Positions 1-8,736 of a stretch of DNA of 64,000 nucleotides are shown piece after piece. Each line of letters starts with the position of its first letter. Position 1 is the first letter of the stretch. The position numbers and the translations under genes were made by a program. Source of the stretch: Mycolicibacterium canariasense (lineage in GTDB: Bacteria; Actinomycetota; Actinomycetes; Mycobacteriales; Mycobacteriaceae); contig NZ_LQOL01000034.1 in assembly GCF_002101555.1 (NCBI RefSeq), positions 48,600 to 112,599 on the forward strand, read 5' to 3'. The notes under the pieces are model-generated. The model saw only the letters and a program-made list of their open reading frames with translations. It was not told where the DNA came from and ran no database searches.

Positions 1-319
1 GGTAGAACGTTCCCCACGAGGTGTAGGTCCACAGCGCCGGTTCGCGATGGATGACGGCGCCGCTGGGATCCAGATACTGCACGTAGGCGGTGGCGGTGTG
101 CAGGTCGGCCGGGTCCTGGGAACTGCGCTCGGTGAACCACCGCACGGTGTCGGGCTGCAGCACGATGCCGCTGCCGCGGCCGTCCAGCGGCGTCGCGGTG
201 CGTTCGAACACGTCGACGTGAAAGCCGAGGTCGCGCAACAGCAGTGCGGTGGTGAGGCCGCCGATGGACCCTCCGACGACGATCGCCGACGCGGTGGAGT
301 ATGCGGACTGTCCGGTCAT
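1..319 (-). CDS. FAD-dependent monooxygenase, N-terminal part (runs off the window)
   Basis: Only the first ~106 residues are present; the gene continues beyond base 1. The N-terminus carries the Rossmann FAD-binding fingerprint (VVGGSIGGLTTALLLRD, residues ~14-30), an acidic residue at the end of the second strand (VDVFERT), and GRGSGIVLQPD. This layout is typical of class A flavoprotein hydroxylases, closest in feel to 2,6-dihydroxypyridine 3-hydroxylase types. Such enzymes hydroxylate aromatic or heteroaromatic rings using NAD(P)H and O2. The ATG overlaps the TGA of the upstream MFS gene by four bases (ATGA), so translation is coupled. It is third in an ALDH-MFS-monooxygenase operon. The family is solid; the substrate is unknown. 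Confidence 0.8.
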   Translation of the reverse strand, partial: MTGQSAYSTASAIVVGGSIGGLTTALLLRDLGFHVDVFERTATPLDGRGSGIVLQPDTVRWFTERSSQDPADLHTATAYVQYLDPSGAVIHREPALWTYTSWGTFY

Positions 320-1683
320 GACGCGCTCTTTTCGCTCAGCGGGACCGTGCGGTCCGGGGTCTGCTCTGGGGTCGTGTCCATGGGCATGGGCTCACCCTTG
401 GTCTCCCTGGCGAATGCCAGCCCGATCACGGCGATCAAGCCGATGGCCGACACCGACGCAGTCGCGATGCCCAGATCACCGTCGAACCAGGAGGAGGCAA
501 TGACGCCCGCGGTGAGGGGACCCAGCGCGGTGACATAGCGGCCCACGCTGTTGCACACCGCCAGGGCGGTGGCCCGGACACTGGGCGGGAACAGTTCCGG
601 GCCGTAGATGAAGGTGCCCGACAGCGCGCCGAACAGACCGAAGCCCAGCAGTGGCATCGCGATGAGTACCTCGTCGAAACTGCGGTCGAGCGGAAATGTC
701 CACACGATGGTGGCGGCGGACACCGCGAAGCTGATCAGGAAGGCCTTCTTGCGGCCGATACCGTCGGCGATGAATCCCCATGTGGCGTAACCGATGATGC
801 CACCGGCGTTGAACAGCATCGCGGCCACGGCCACGCGGTGGTCGGCGACATCCTTGGGCAACTGATCGGCCGTCGTCATCTGCCGGATGATCTGCGGATA
901 CCAGGTCGACACGCTCCAGAACGCGATCAGGGCTCCGGTGGCCAGCGCGGTGCACACCAGCATGGGGTGCAGCAGCGGCGGACCGACCAGCCGGCGCAGC
1001 ACGAACCGATCGTGATCGGGCTTGCGCCCGAGCGCTTTACGCTCCTTGCGGGCCTCCAGGTGCGCGCCGATCTCGGGCGGTTCGGGGACGTAGCGGCGGA
1101 TGAACCACACCACCAAGGCCGGGATCCCGGCGAGCAGCATCATGGCGCGCCAACCGTGATCGCCCAACAGCGCGTAGGCGGCGGCGGCCATGAAGAACCC
1201 GGCGGCGTAGCCGGCCATCATCACTCCGCCGGCGCGGGCGCGGAAACGGTTGCGCCACGTTTCGGCGATCAGCGCCGCCCCCACGGGGGCCTCGACACCG
1301 GATCCGAGGCCGGCGATGAAGCGCAGTGCTCCCAGTTGCCACCAGGTGTCGGCGAACACGGCCAGGGCGCTGAAGACGGCGTAGGTGAGGATGCCGATGG
1401 ACAGCACCCGGGTTCGGCCGAAATAGTCGGCCAGCATGCCGAACAGGATTCCGCCGGTTGCCCAGCCGATGAGGAACAGGGCCACGGTCATGCCGCCGTA
1501 GAAGCCGATCGCGGCGCCATCGGTGGCGATCCCGCTGTGCGGCAACAGCTCGGTCATGGCGGGACCCAGCACCAGGACGTAGAGACTGCCGGCGAAGCCG
1601 TCGAGCCCCCAGCCCAGGGTGGTTCCCGCCAGGACGAGCCATTGTGTTCGGGTGATGTCGTGATACCAACGTCCGGGGGACAT
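316..1683 (-). CDS. MFS transporter (metabolite:H+ symporter type)
   Basis: A 455-residue polytopic inner-membrane carrier with about twelve hydrophobic segments. The MFS loop 2-3 signature is visible around residues 80-90 (GMLADYFGRTR), and its partial repeat lies between helices 8 and 9 (GFIADGIGRKKAF). This pattern fits the sugar/aromatic-acid proton symporters. It lies 30 bases after the aldehyde dehydrogenase and overlaps the FAD monooxygenase start by four bases. It therefore probably imports the substrate that those two enzymes oxidise. The ATG at 1683 opens straight into MSPGRWYHDI; only a weak AAAGG-like ribosome site precedes it. Substrate not predictable from sequence. Confidence 0.88.
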   Translation of the reverse strand: MSPGRWYHDITRTQWLVLAGTTLGWGLDGFAGSLYVLVLGPAMTELLPHSGIATDGAAIGFYGGMTVALFLIGWATGGILFGMLADYFGRTRVLSIGILTYAVFSALAVFADTWWQLGALRFIAGLGSGVEAPVGAALIAETWRNRFRARAGGVMMAGYAAGFFMAAAAYALLGDHGWRAMMLLAGIPALVVWFIRRYVPEPPEIGAHLEARKERKALGRKPDHDRFVLRRLVGPPLLHPMLVCTALATGALIAFWSVSTWYPQIIRQMTTADQLPKDVADHRVAVAAMLFNAGGIIGYATWGFIADGIGRKKAFLISFAVSAATIVWTFPLDRSFDEVLIAMPLLGFGLFGALSGTFIYGPELFPPSVRATALAVCNSVGRYVTALGPLTAGVIASSWFDGDLGIATASVSAIGLIAVIGLAFARETKGEPMPMDTTPEQTPDRTVPLSEKSAS

Positions 1684-1713
1684 GCGTGAGCCTTTCGGTG
1701 ACGGGGCGGGGGA

Positions 1714-3204
1714 TCAGTTCAAGCGACGCTGCGGCTGGTCGCCGTACCAGTCGACGGGCTCGGCCGCGGTGCGCACGACGATCGTCTTGACCCAGGAGAA
1801 GTCGTCGAATGACTCTGTGCCGGCGTCTTTTCCGGAACCGGACTCCTTGATGCCGCCCCACGGCAGGGACGGTTCCAGCCGGTGGTGGTCGTTGACCCAC
1901 ACCATGCCCGCGTCGATCTGTGCGGCCACCCGGTGGGCGCGGCTGACGTCGGTGGTCCACACCCCGGCGCCCAGACCGTAGGGATTGTCGTTGGCCATCC
2001 GGATGGCCTCGCACTCGTCGTCGAAGGGGATGACCACCGCCACCGGGCCGAAGATCTCCTCGCGGGCCACCGTCATATCCATGGTGGCGTCGGCGAGCAC
2101 AGTGGGGGACAGGAAGAAGCCGTTGTCGAACGGGCTTGGCAGTGTGGGGGTTTCGCCACCGGCGCGCAGGCTGGCACCCTCGTCGAGCCCGGTCTGGATC
2201 AGGGCGGCCACCTTGTCGCGCTGGCGGGCGCTGATCAGCGGTCCCATCTGGGTGTCGGGCAGTGCCGGATCGCCGAGCCGGATGGCATGTGCGCGCGAAC
2301 TGAGCGCGTCGACGAACTGGTCGTAGATACCGCGCTGCACCAGGAACCGTGAGCCCGCCACGCACGACTGCCCCGCGGCGACGAAGGCCGCGAACGCCGC
2401 ACCCTCGGCCGCGACGCGCGGGTCGACGTCGTCGAACAGCAGCACCGGTGTCTTGCCGCCCAATTCGGCGGTGATCCGCGCGAACCGGGACGCCGTCGCG
2501 ACGGCGGCGGACCGGCCGGCTTCGGTGCCTCCGGTGAGGGTGATCTTGGCGACGTCGGGGTGGCCGGTGAGCCGTTGGCCCGCCTCGCGCGCCCCGGTGA
2601 CCACGTTGAGCACGCCGTCGGGCAATCCGGCTCCGGTGAGGATCTCGGCGAGCGCCAGGGTGGTCAGCGGTGTCAGCTCGGACGGTTTGACCACGACGGT
2701 GTTGCCGTTGGCGAGAGCGGCGGACAGGCTGCGGGCCAGGATCAGCATCGGGTGGTTGAACGGCGTGATGATGCCGCACACCCCGAGTGGCAGCCGCTGC
2801 TGATAGGTCAGGTACGGGCCGTCACCGGGCAGCACGGCCGGCCGCTGCGCCGCCAGCAGCCCGGCGTTGTACCGGAACCACTCCGGGACCCGGGACAGCT
2901 GGGCCCGGGTCTCGGTGATCGGCCGTCCGTTGTTGCGGGCCTCCAGCGTGTAGAGCCGCTCGCTGGCGTTCTCGATCGCGTCGGCGATGCGCAGCAGCAG
3001 CCGGGCGCGGTCGCTGCGCACCATGGCCGGCCACGCACCGTCCTCGAACGCGGTGCGCGCCCGGGTCACCGCGGCGTCGACGTCGCCGGCGCCGTGTTCG
3101 GGAACGGTGGCGATCACCTCGCCGGTTGCCGGGTTGACGATGTCGCGGAACTCGCCGGGCAGCGGTCCCGTGCGGTGGGCGTCGGTGACGGTAGCGGAGG
3201 TCAT
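1714..3204 (-). CDS. Aldehyde dehydrogenase (NAD(P)-dependent, ALDH superfamily)
   Basis: A 496-residue enzyme oxidising an aldehyde to its acid. Catalytic residues are visible: general base E247 in AELGGK and nucleophile C281 in GQSCVAGSR. The cofactor-loop TGG(T/S)EAGR and the C-terminal EEIFGPV and NPYGLGAGVW segments are typical of the betaine/4-aminobutyraldehyde-type ALDHs. I chose the ATG at 3204 because it gives the usual family length; the frame stays open upstream but without ALDH-like sequence. It is first in the operon with the MFS carrier and FAD monooxygenase, and divergent from a PucR-type regulator that probably controls it. A role on amino- or guanidino-aldehydes is possible given the nearby ureohydrolase and amidase, but is inference. 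Confidence 0.9.
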   Translation of the reverse strand: MTSATVTDAHRTGPLPGEFRDIVNPATGEVIATVPEHGAGDVDAAVTRARTAFEDGAWPAMVRSDRARLLLRIADAIENASERLYTLEARNNGRPITETRAQLSRVPEWFRYNAGLLAAQRPAVLPGDGPYLTYQQRLPLGVCGIITPFNHPMLILARSLSAALANGNTVVVKPSELTPLTTLALAEILTGAGLPDGVLNVVTGAREAGQRLTGHPDVAKITLTGGTEAGRSAAVATASRFARITAELGGKTPVLLFDDVDPRVAAEGAAFAAFVAAGQSCVAGSRFLVQRGIYDQFVDALSSRAHAIRLGDPALPDTQMGPLISARQRDKVAALIQTGLDEGASLRAGGETPTLPSPFDNGFFLSPTVLADATMDMTVAREEIFGPVAVVIPFDDECEAIRMANDNPYGLGAGVWTTDVSRAHRVAAQIDAGMVWVNDHHRLEPSLPWGGIKESGSGKDAGTESFDDFSWVKTIVVRTAAEPVDWYGDQPQRRLN

Positions 3205-3269
3205 GCTTATGAGTGTCGTCACAGCGCGCACGACCTTCAATGTCCATGCGGACATATTCAATGCGGATG

Positions 3270-3287
3270 TATGTTCTCCCGAACATA
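3270..3287. promoter_or_regulatory. Perfect inverted repeat in the divergent ALDH/regulator promoter
   Basis: TATGTTC-TCCC-GAACATA is a perfect 7-bp inverted repeat with a four-base centre. It lies in the 106-base gap between the ALDH start (3204) and the GAF/PucR regulator start (3311). Two near-identical ATGCGGA words at 3245 and 3261 lie beside it. The position suits an operator for the adjacent regulator or another local factor. The binding protein is inferred. Confidence 0.55.
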
Positions 3288-3310
3288 GGTGGCTGGGGCA
3301 GACTGATGTG

Positions 3311-5095
3311 GTGACCACATCGACGGGCCAGGACCGGCCGGGTGCCGAGCTGGTGACATGGCTGGCCGCCCTGCGCACCCTCAGTGCCAAGGCCGGCGCC
3401 GAGACCGACCTGCCCGAGGTGCTGTGCCTGGTCGCCGATACCGCCCGGACGCTGCTGGGTTTCGATTTCTGCGGCGTGCTCATCCCGGACGCGGACCGGG
3501 ACCGGCTGTTGGTGCAGGGCTGGAGCGGGCTGTCGGAGGAGTATGTCCGGCGGGTCAATTCGGACCGGGCCATCCGGCTCGACAGCGGTTCCCCGTCCAG
3601 TCGGGCCTTCCACGGTGGTGAACCGGTGGCCATCCGGGATGTGCGCGTCGAACCCGAATTCGCCCTGTGGGCCGGCGTGGCCCGCGATCAGGGGTACCGG
3701 GCCATCGTGGCCGTGCCGCTGGTCGCCGGCACCGAGGTGCTGGGCACCCTCAACGGCTACTACGCCTCGGTGCACACGTTCACCCGGCACGAGATCGAGC
3801 GGTTGATCCTGCTGGCCAACCATGCGGCGATCGCGGTCACCTCGGCGCGCCGCCTGGACGAGCTGCGCACCATGACCGTTTCGCTGCGCGAACAGCGCGA
3901 CGCGCTGGCGCGCTCCGAACAGATCCACGAGCGGTTGCTGGCGGTCACTCTGCGCTCGGGCGGGATCGGCGGTATCGCCGCCGCGCTCGGCGATCTGATC
4001 GGTCGGGCGGTCCTGATCGACGATGCGCGCTACGTCGAATTGGCCCGTGCTGGTGACGATACCGAGTTACCCTCGGCCGCAACGCGTTCCGGTATCCCCG
4101 ACGACGACTCAACGGCGACCGTGGTGCCGGTGCGTGACACCGAGGGCGTCCCGACGGGCTGGCTGGTGGCCAACGTGCGGCTGGGCCAAGAGGTGGCCGC
4201 CCGGATCTGGTTCCCGGGTGCGGTGGATTCCCTTGACGCGCTGCAGGTTCGGGCGGTGGAGCACGCGTCCATCGTGGTGTCGGTCGAGTTGCTCCGTGAA
4301 CAGACCGCGGCCGAGGTGGAGCGGCGGCTCCGTGGCGAATTGCTGGCCGACGTGCTGACCGGTGGTGCGTCGTTACCGCCACAACTGCTGGAGCGGGCCC
4401 AGCGTCTGGGCCACGACCTCACGGTTGCGCACGTCGCGATCGTGGCCACCGTCACCGGGCCGAGCGAGGCGGGGCTGCGACGGGCGTGGCAGCGCGCGCT
4501 GTCGGTGGTCACCGAGCTGGCATCGGCCTTCGCGCCGCGACCGCTGGTGGCCACGCACGGCGGTGCCCTGGTGGTGCTGTGGCCCGACACTGCCGAGGCC
4601 GACGCGCCGCCGGGTGTGCTGGTGCATCAGGCGATGGCCCGGGTGGCACCGGAGATCACCGCTACCGTCGCCGTCTCCGATTCGCAGCCCGCCGGCGGCG
4701 GCGAATCCTACCGAATCGCCAAGGGCGCATTGGATATCGCGCTGCAGGCCGGCCGTACCGGCGCGGTGGTGACGCTCGACGATCTCGGGATCGTCGGCCT
4801 GTTGCTGCAGCTGGACGATCCGGTCAAGCTCACGGCCTTCGCCGGGCGCACACTGGGCCCATTACTCGACTATGATGCCGACCACCGAACCGAGCTGATG
4901 TCCACTCTGCGAACATATTTCGCATGCAAGCAGGATCGCAACGTGACGGCCGCGGCGCTGGTGGTCCATCCCAACACCGTTGCGCAGCGGCTGCGTCGCA
5001 TCGAGCACCTGTGTGCGGCCGACCTCGCCGACCCCGGGGTCACCACACAGTTCTCGGCGGCGCTCATGGTGCATGATATTGCGGCGCGGCGCTGA
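3311..5095 (+). CDS. GAF-domain transcriptional regulator of the PucR/CdaR type
   Basis: About 594 residues from a GTG at 3311 (GTG 3308 is equally possible; the frame remains open far upstream without related sequence). Residues ~15-175 look like a GAF sensor domain (FDFCGVLIPDADRDRLLVQGW, then IVAVPLVAGTEVLGTLNGYY). A middle region of about 300 residues follows. The C-terminus carries the PucR-type HTH_30 helix-turn-helix (QDRNVTAAALVVHPNTVAQRLRRIE). Regulators of this group bind small ligands and usually activate a neighbouring catabolic operon. It is divergent from ALDH-MFS-monooxygenase, with a perfect inverted repeat between, and 61 bases upstream of a flavin-reductase-domain gene on the same strand. 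The target operon is inferred from position. Confidence 0.85.
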   Translation: MTTSTGQDRPGAELVTWLAALRTLSAKAGAETDLPEVLCLVADTARTLLGFDFCGVLIPDADRDRLLVQGWSGLSEEYVRRVNSDRAIRLDSGSPSSRAFHGGEPVAIRDVRVEPEFALWAGVARDQGYRAIVAVPLVAGTEVLGTLNGYYASVHTFTRHEIERLILLANHAAIAVTSARRLDELRTMTVSLREQRDALARSEQIHERLLAVTLRSGGIGGIAAALGDLIGRAVLIDDARYVELARAGDDTELPSAATRSGIPDDDSTATVVPVRDTEGVPTGWLVANVRLGQEVAARIWFPGAVDSLDALQVRAVEHASIVVSVELLREQTAAEVERRLRGELLADVLTGGASLPPQLLERAQRLGHDLTVAHVAIVATVTGPSEAGLRRAWQRALSVVTELASAFAPRPLVATHGGALVVLWPDTAEADAPPGVLVHQAMARVAPEITATVAVSDSQPAGGGESYRIAKGALDIALQAGRTGAVVTLDDLGIVGLLLQLDDPVKLTAFAGRTLGPLLDYDADHRTELMSTLRTYFACKQDRNVTAAALVVHPNTVAQRLRRIEHLCAADLADPGVTTQFSAALMVHDIAARR

Positions 5096-5156
5096 CGGCC
5101 GCGGTGGCGGGTGCACCGCGCTCGCAACTGAACCAGTGGGGAGTGAGAGATCAGAC

Positions 5157-5780
5157 ATGGCCGGCCGCGACGCCCACTTCTACCGCCCCGCCGAGGGAAC
5201 CGGACTTCCCCACGACCCGTTCAACGCGATCATCGGCCCGCGCCCCATCGGGTGGGTGGCCACCCAGGACCGCGACGGCGTGCGAAATCTGGCTCCGTAC
5301 AGCTTCTTCAACGGCTTCAACTATCGTCCGCCGATCATCGGATTCGCCTCGATCGGCTGGAAGGACACCGTCGCCAACGTCGACGCCACCGGCGAGTTCG
5401 TGTGGAACCTGGCCACTCGTGACCTTGCGGCCCAGATGAACGAGACCGCCGCCACCCTGCCCGCCGATCAGGACGAGTTCGAGCGCGGCGGGCTGACGCC
5501 GGTCCCGTCGGCGGTGGTCTCCGCACCCCGCGTGCTGGAGAGCCCGGTCAACTTCGAATGCCGGCTGACTCAACTGACCCGACTGCAGGATGCCGGCGGG
5601 ACCGCCCTGGACACCTGGCTGGTGCTGGGCGAGGTGGTCGCGGTGCACATCGACCGCGACCGGTTGGTCGATGGCGTCTATCAGACCGCGGCGGCTCATC
5701 CGATCCTGCGGGCGGGCGGCCCGGCCGACTACGCCGAGATCAGCCCCGCCGCGATGTTCACGATGGTGCGGCCGGCCTGA
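5157..5780 (+). CDS. Flavin reductase-like domain protein (DIM6/NTAB family)
   Basis: A 207-residue split-barrel FMN-binding protein. The family hallmark PRPIGWVATQDRDGVRNLAPYSFFNGFNYRPPIIGF is present near residues 24-60 (seen here in pieces: IGPRPIGWV, NLAPYS, PPIIGF). Proteins of this family reduce or bind FMN, often as the reductase partner of a monooxygenase. The ATG at 5157 has a purine-rich GGGAG ribosome site 15 bases upstream. It lies 61 bases after the GAF/PucR regulator and probably shares its transcript. It could pair with a flavin-dependent oxygenase of the divergent operon, but class A hydroxylases like the one at base 1 do not normally need a separate reductase. The partner is therefore unknown. 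Confidence 0.85.
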   Translation: MAGRDAHFYRPAEGTGLPHDPFNAIIGPRPIGWVATQDRDGVRNLAPYSFFNGFNYRPPIIGFASIGWKDTVANVDATGEFVWNLATRDLAAQMNETAATLPADQDEFERGGLTPVPSAVVSAPRVLESPVNFECRLTQLTRLQDAGGTALDTWLVLGEVVAVHIDRDRLVDGVYQTAAAHPILRAGGPADYAEISPAAMFTMVRPA

Positions 5781-5802
5781 ACCGGGCAACGCCGGTCCTC
5801 TC

Positions 5803-5839
5803 GGACTTTGCCAGGTCGGTGCACCGGCGAGCAAAGTCC
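5803..5839. repeat. 9-bp perfect inverted repeat with a palindromic centre
   Basis: GGACTTTGC (5803-5811) and GCAAAGTCC (5831-5839) are exact inverted repeats. The 19-base centre contains a second palindrome, CGGTGCACCG. The element starts 23 bases after the flavin-reductase gene. It can fold as a stem-loop but no T-run follows, so a Rho-independent terminator is unlikely; a protein operator for the next gene is the alternative. Confidence 0.5.
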
Positions 5840-5933
5840 CGGTGCGCACGTGGTGTGCAATCGGTGCGGCGGTAGCGGTGAGTAGTCGGCCCCCGGGCGC
5901 GCGCACCGACCGAATCGATGAGAAGATCCGCAT

Positions 5934-6242
5934 GTGCGTGAACACCCCGAGGACCCGGCCGTGAGCCAGGCGCGGCAGTTCTTGGCCGCACTCTACGATC
6001 AGGTCGCCGAGATCTCGCACAAGCTCGAGGTCGTCGATGCGCGTAACCGGCGCGCTCGTGCCCGCGGCACCGCACGGGTGGATCCCCGGGCCGGTGATCT
6101 GCGCCGGGAACTGTACGAGGCGCATCGGTTGATCGACGGCTTGCATCGCCGATTCCCGGAAACCGCTGCGCCCACACTGTCTTTCGGGCGGCAGGTCCGC
6201 GGTCAGGCTCGATTGGCGGCCAGCACGGAGAGCAATTCGTAG
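5934..6242 (+). CDS. Small hypothetical protein, charged and helical
   Basis: A 102-residue frame from GTG 5934 (a second GTG at 5961 is possible). The sequence is rich in Arg, Glu and Ala and looks helical (residues ~12-40, [20 protein letters not shown]), with a basic stretch [12 protein letters not shown] in the middle. No membrane segment or recognised domain. The 3' end overlaps the convergent ureohydrolase gene by 40 bases, which is unusual and lowers confidence. Amphipathic periodicity and normal high-GC codon use argue that it is real. Function unknown. Confidence 0.5.
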   Translation: MREHPEDPAVSQARQFLAALYDQVAEISHKLEVVDARNRRARARGTARVDPRAGDLRRELYEAHRLIDGLHRRFPETAAPTLSFGRQVRGQARLAASTESNS

Positions 6243-7156
6243 CCGACGTGTGCGGCGGCGATGCCGGTGATCTCGGCATGGTCATAGGCCGGTGCCACCT
6301 CGACGATGTCGGCGCCCACCACGTCCAGCCCGATCAGCCCGCGCAACGTGTTGAGCAGTTCGCGCGAGGTCATACCACCGGCTTCGGGGGTACCGGTGCC
6401 CGGTGCGTGGGCAGGGTCGAGCACGTCGATGTCGACCGACACGTACACCGGGCCGCCGGACAGCCGCTTGCGCATCCGTTCCACGATCGAGGCCACCCCG
6501 TCGACCTCGTAGTCGTCCGAGCGGATCACCTGGAATCCGAGCACGGCGTCGTCCTCGAGATCGTGTTTGCTGTACAGCGGGCCGCGGATGCCGATGTGCT
6601 GCGACCGTTCCATGTCGATCAGGCCCTCCTCGCTGGCCCGCCGGAACGGGGTGCCGTGGGTGAACGGCGCCCCGAAGTAGGTGTCCCAGGTGTCCAGGTG
6701 GGCGTCGAAGTGCAGCACGCCGATGGGGCCGTGGTCGCGCGCCAGGGCACGCAGGATGGGCAGGGCGATGGTGTGATCGCCGCCGATGGTGAGCACCTTC
6801 GCACCGTCCTTGCGCAGGTCGGTGACGGCGGCGTCGATGGTCTCGATCGCGTCGGCGATATCGAACGGATTCACCGCGATATCCCCGCAGTCGGCCACCT
6901 GCTGAGCGGCGAACGGCTCGACGTCGACGGCGGGGTTGTACGGCCGCAACAGCTTCGACGAGGCGCGGACGTGGCCCGGGCCGAACCGTGCGCCGGGACG
7001 GTAGGACACCCCGCTGTCGAACGGGATGCCGACGATGCTCACGTCGGCACGGCCGACCTGGTCGAGGCGCGGCAACCGGGCAAACGTGCCGGGCTCGGTG
7101 TAGCGCGGATGGCGGGTGGCGTCGATCGGACCGATGGGGCCGTCGGGGTGACTCAT
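6203..7156 (-). CDS. Ureohydrolase: agmatinase / guanidinobutyrase family
   Basis: A 317-residue arginase-superfamily enzyme that hydrolyses a guanidino group to urea plus an amine. All metal-site motifs are present: GGDHT (~residue 126), DAHLDTWD (~150) and [19 protein letters not shown] (~230), giving the His and Asp ligands for the two-metal (Mn, or Ni in guanidine hydrolases) centre. The substrate could be agmatine, 4-guanidinobutyrate, guanidinopropionate or guanidine; sequence alone does not decide. The ATG overlaps the TGA of the NCS1 permease by four bases (ATGA at 7153-7156), so permease and hydrolase are co-translated, which suggests the permease imports the substrate. Two PucR regulators and an amidase gene flank it. 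Confidence 0.9.
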   Translation of the reverse strand: MSHPDGPIGPIDATRHPRYTEPGTFARLPRLDQVGRADVSIVGIPFDSGVSYRPGARFGPGHVRASSKLLRPYNPAVDVEPFAAQQVADCGDIAVNPFDIADAIETIDAAVTDLRKDGAKVLTIGGDHTIALPILRALARDHGPIGVLHFDAHLDTWDTYFGAPFTHGTPFRRASEEGLIDMERSQHIGIRGPLYSKHDLEDDAVLGFQVIRSDDYEVDGVASIVERMRKRLSGGPVYVSVDIDVLDPAHAPGTGTPEAGGMTSRELLNTLRGLIGLDVVGADIVEVAPAYDHAEITGIAAAHVGYELLSVLAANRA

Positions 7157-8616
7157 TTTTCCTCCGCTTCAACGGTGTTGGCGATCGCGGCGGCATCGGC
7201 GGGATCACTCAGGGACGGGTCGGCGGCAATGCGGGCCAGCTCGTCGGACACATCGAGGGTCCGGGTGACGGCGATGTAGACCACGCCCGACACCAGTAGA
7301 CCTATCACGAAAGCGATGTCGACATCGCCCATCGCGGCGGCGACCGGTCCGGTGTAGAACGGCAGTACCAGGAACGGAATCTCGGCGGCGATGCCCGCGG
7401 CGAACGCCGCCAGCCCGCGCCAGGACCAGGCGCCGTACACGCCCGCCGGGGTGAACAGGTCAGCGATCACGTAGTGCCCACGGCGCACGAAGAAGAAGTC
7501 GGTGAGGTTCACCGCGGTCCACGGCACCAACAGGTACAGCATGATCAGCAGCGTGGTGTTCAGCGCCGCGGTCGCGTTCGACAGCAGCAGGCTCATCGCC
7601 AGCCAGGCCGCCGCCAGCACCAGGATGGTGACCACCCGCAGCCGCCGGGTGGGACGCACGGAACGGACCGAGTCCAAACCGGTGACGACGGTGAGCATTC
7701 CGCTGTAGGCGTTCAGCCCCATGGTTGCCACCAGCACCAGCGTCGAGACCACCGCAAGGACGCTGCCCAGCATGGGGACGGTGGCGTTGCCGGTGGTGTT
7801 GATGCCCGCCAGCGCGTCGGACGCCCCGAGGTAGGTGGCCATCCAGCCGCCCAGCGGGATGAGCCACATCGGCGATGCGGTGGCGCCGACGAACACCGAG
7901 GTGATGATGGCCGAGGGCTTGGTGTCCCGAGGCAGGTACCGGCTGTAGTCGGACACGTACGGGGCGTAGGTGATGTTGTACGACGCCGCCACCCCGAACT
8001 GCGCCAGGAAGGCCACCCAGGTGAAGCCACCGGCGGCCGGTGTCGTGGCGTGTACGTCACCGGACAGCACGCCGTAGGTCAGCATCAGCCACAGCGGCAG
8101 CGAGATCCAGAACAGCACCCGGAAGGCCTTGTGCAGCAGGTCATGCCCGAAGATGGCCAGGCCGGCGGCGACGGCGGTGATCGCCACGGCCACCGCCACC
8201 GAGTTCCAGCCGAAGATCTCCTGCAGACCGGATTTGATGATCACCACATCGACGACGTTGAATCCGACGAAGGTGAACAGCGTGCCGATCAGCGGCAGGA
8301 GCACACCGCGGTAACCGAATTGGGCCCGCGACTGAATCATCTGCGGCAGCCCGAGCACCGGGCCCTGGGTGGCATGGAACGCCATGAACAACGTGCCGAA
8401 GGCGATGCCCGCGATCCCGGCGACCACCGTCCACCACAGGGACAGGCCGAGGCTGGGGCCCACGAACCCCAGCGCCAGGGTGAAAGGCTGGAAGTTGCCG
8501 ACGAACCAGAACGGACCCTGGTGGCCGACTTTGCCGTGCCGTTCGTCGTCGGGCACGTAGTCGATCGAGCGGGTCTCGATCAAGGTCCCGGACCGGTCGG
8601 TGCTGGGAATGGTCAT
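7153..8616 (-). CDS. NCS1-family permease (cytosine/purine/allantoin type)
   Basis: A 487-residue, about twelve-helix membrane carrier of the nucleobase:cation symporter-1 family. The N-terminal half has the family region [25 protein letters not shown] followed by helices rich in Gly. NCS1 members import cytosine, purines, hydantoins, allantoin or thiamine. I chose the ATG at 8616 because a good Shine-Dalgarno (AGGGAGA) lies 8 bases upstream; the frame extends further without homology. Its stop overlaps the ureohydrolase start (ATGA), so a guanidino compound or a related nitrogen source is the likely cargo. Divergent from the classical PucR regulator at 8737, its probable controller. Confidence 0.88.
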   Translation of the reverse strand: MTIPSTDRSGTLIETRSIDYVPDDERHGKVGHQGPFWFVGNFQPFTLALGFVGPSLGLSLWWTVVAGIAGIAFGTLFMAFHATQGPVLGLPQMIQSRAQFGYRGVLLPLIGTLFTFVGFNVVDVVIIKSGLQEIFGWNSVAVAVAITAVAAGLAIFGHDLLHKAFRVLFWISLPLWLMLTYGVLSGDVHATTPAAGGFTWVAFLAQFGVAASYNITYAPYVSDYSRYLPRDTKPSAIITSVFVGATASPMWLIPLGGWMATYLGASDALAGINTTGNATVPMLGSVLAVVSTLVLVATMGLNAYSGMLTVVTGLDSVRSVRPTRRLRVVTILVLAAAWLAMSLLLSNATAALNTTLLIMLYLLVPWTAVNLTDFFFVRRGHYVIADLFTPAGVYGAWSWRGLAAFAAGIAAEIPFLVLPFYTGPVAAAMGDVDIAFVIGLLVSGVVYIAVTRTLDVSDELARIAADPSLSDPADAAAIANTVEAEEK

Positions 8617-8736
8617 GCGTGTTCTCCCTGTGTGGCGTTGGTCATACTGTCGCCGGATTCGCAGCCCGATGCCATAGCGATTTTGTTCAGTCTGCCCATT
8701 AGCATTGGACGATATGTACAACCGGTCGGTCCTGCG

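Noticed and set aside
5803..5839. DosR (dormancy) box
   Set aside because: Each arm resembles half of the consensus but the two are 28 bases apart and the central AGTCCC half is missing.
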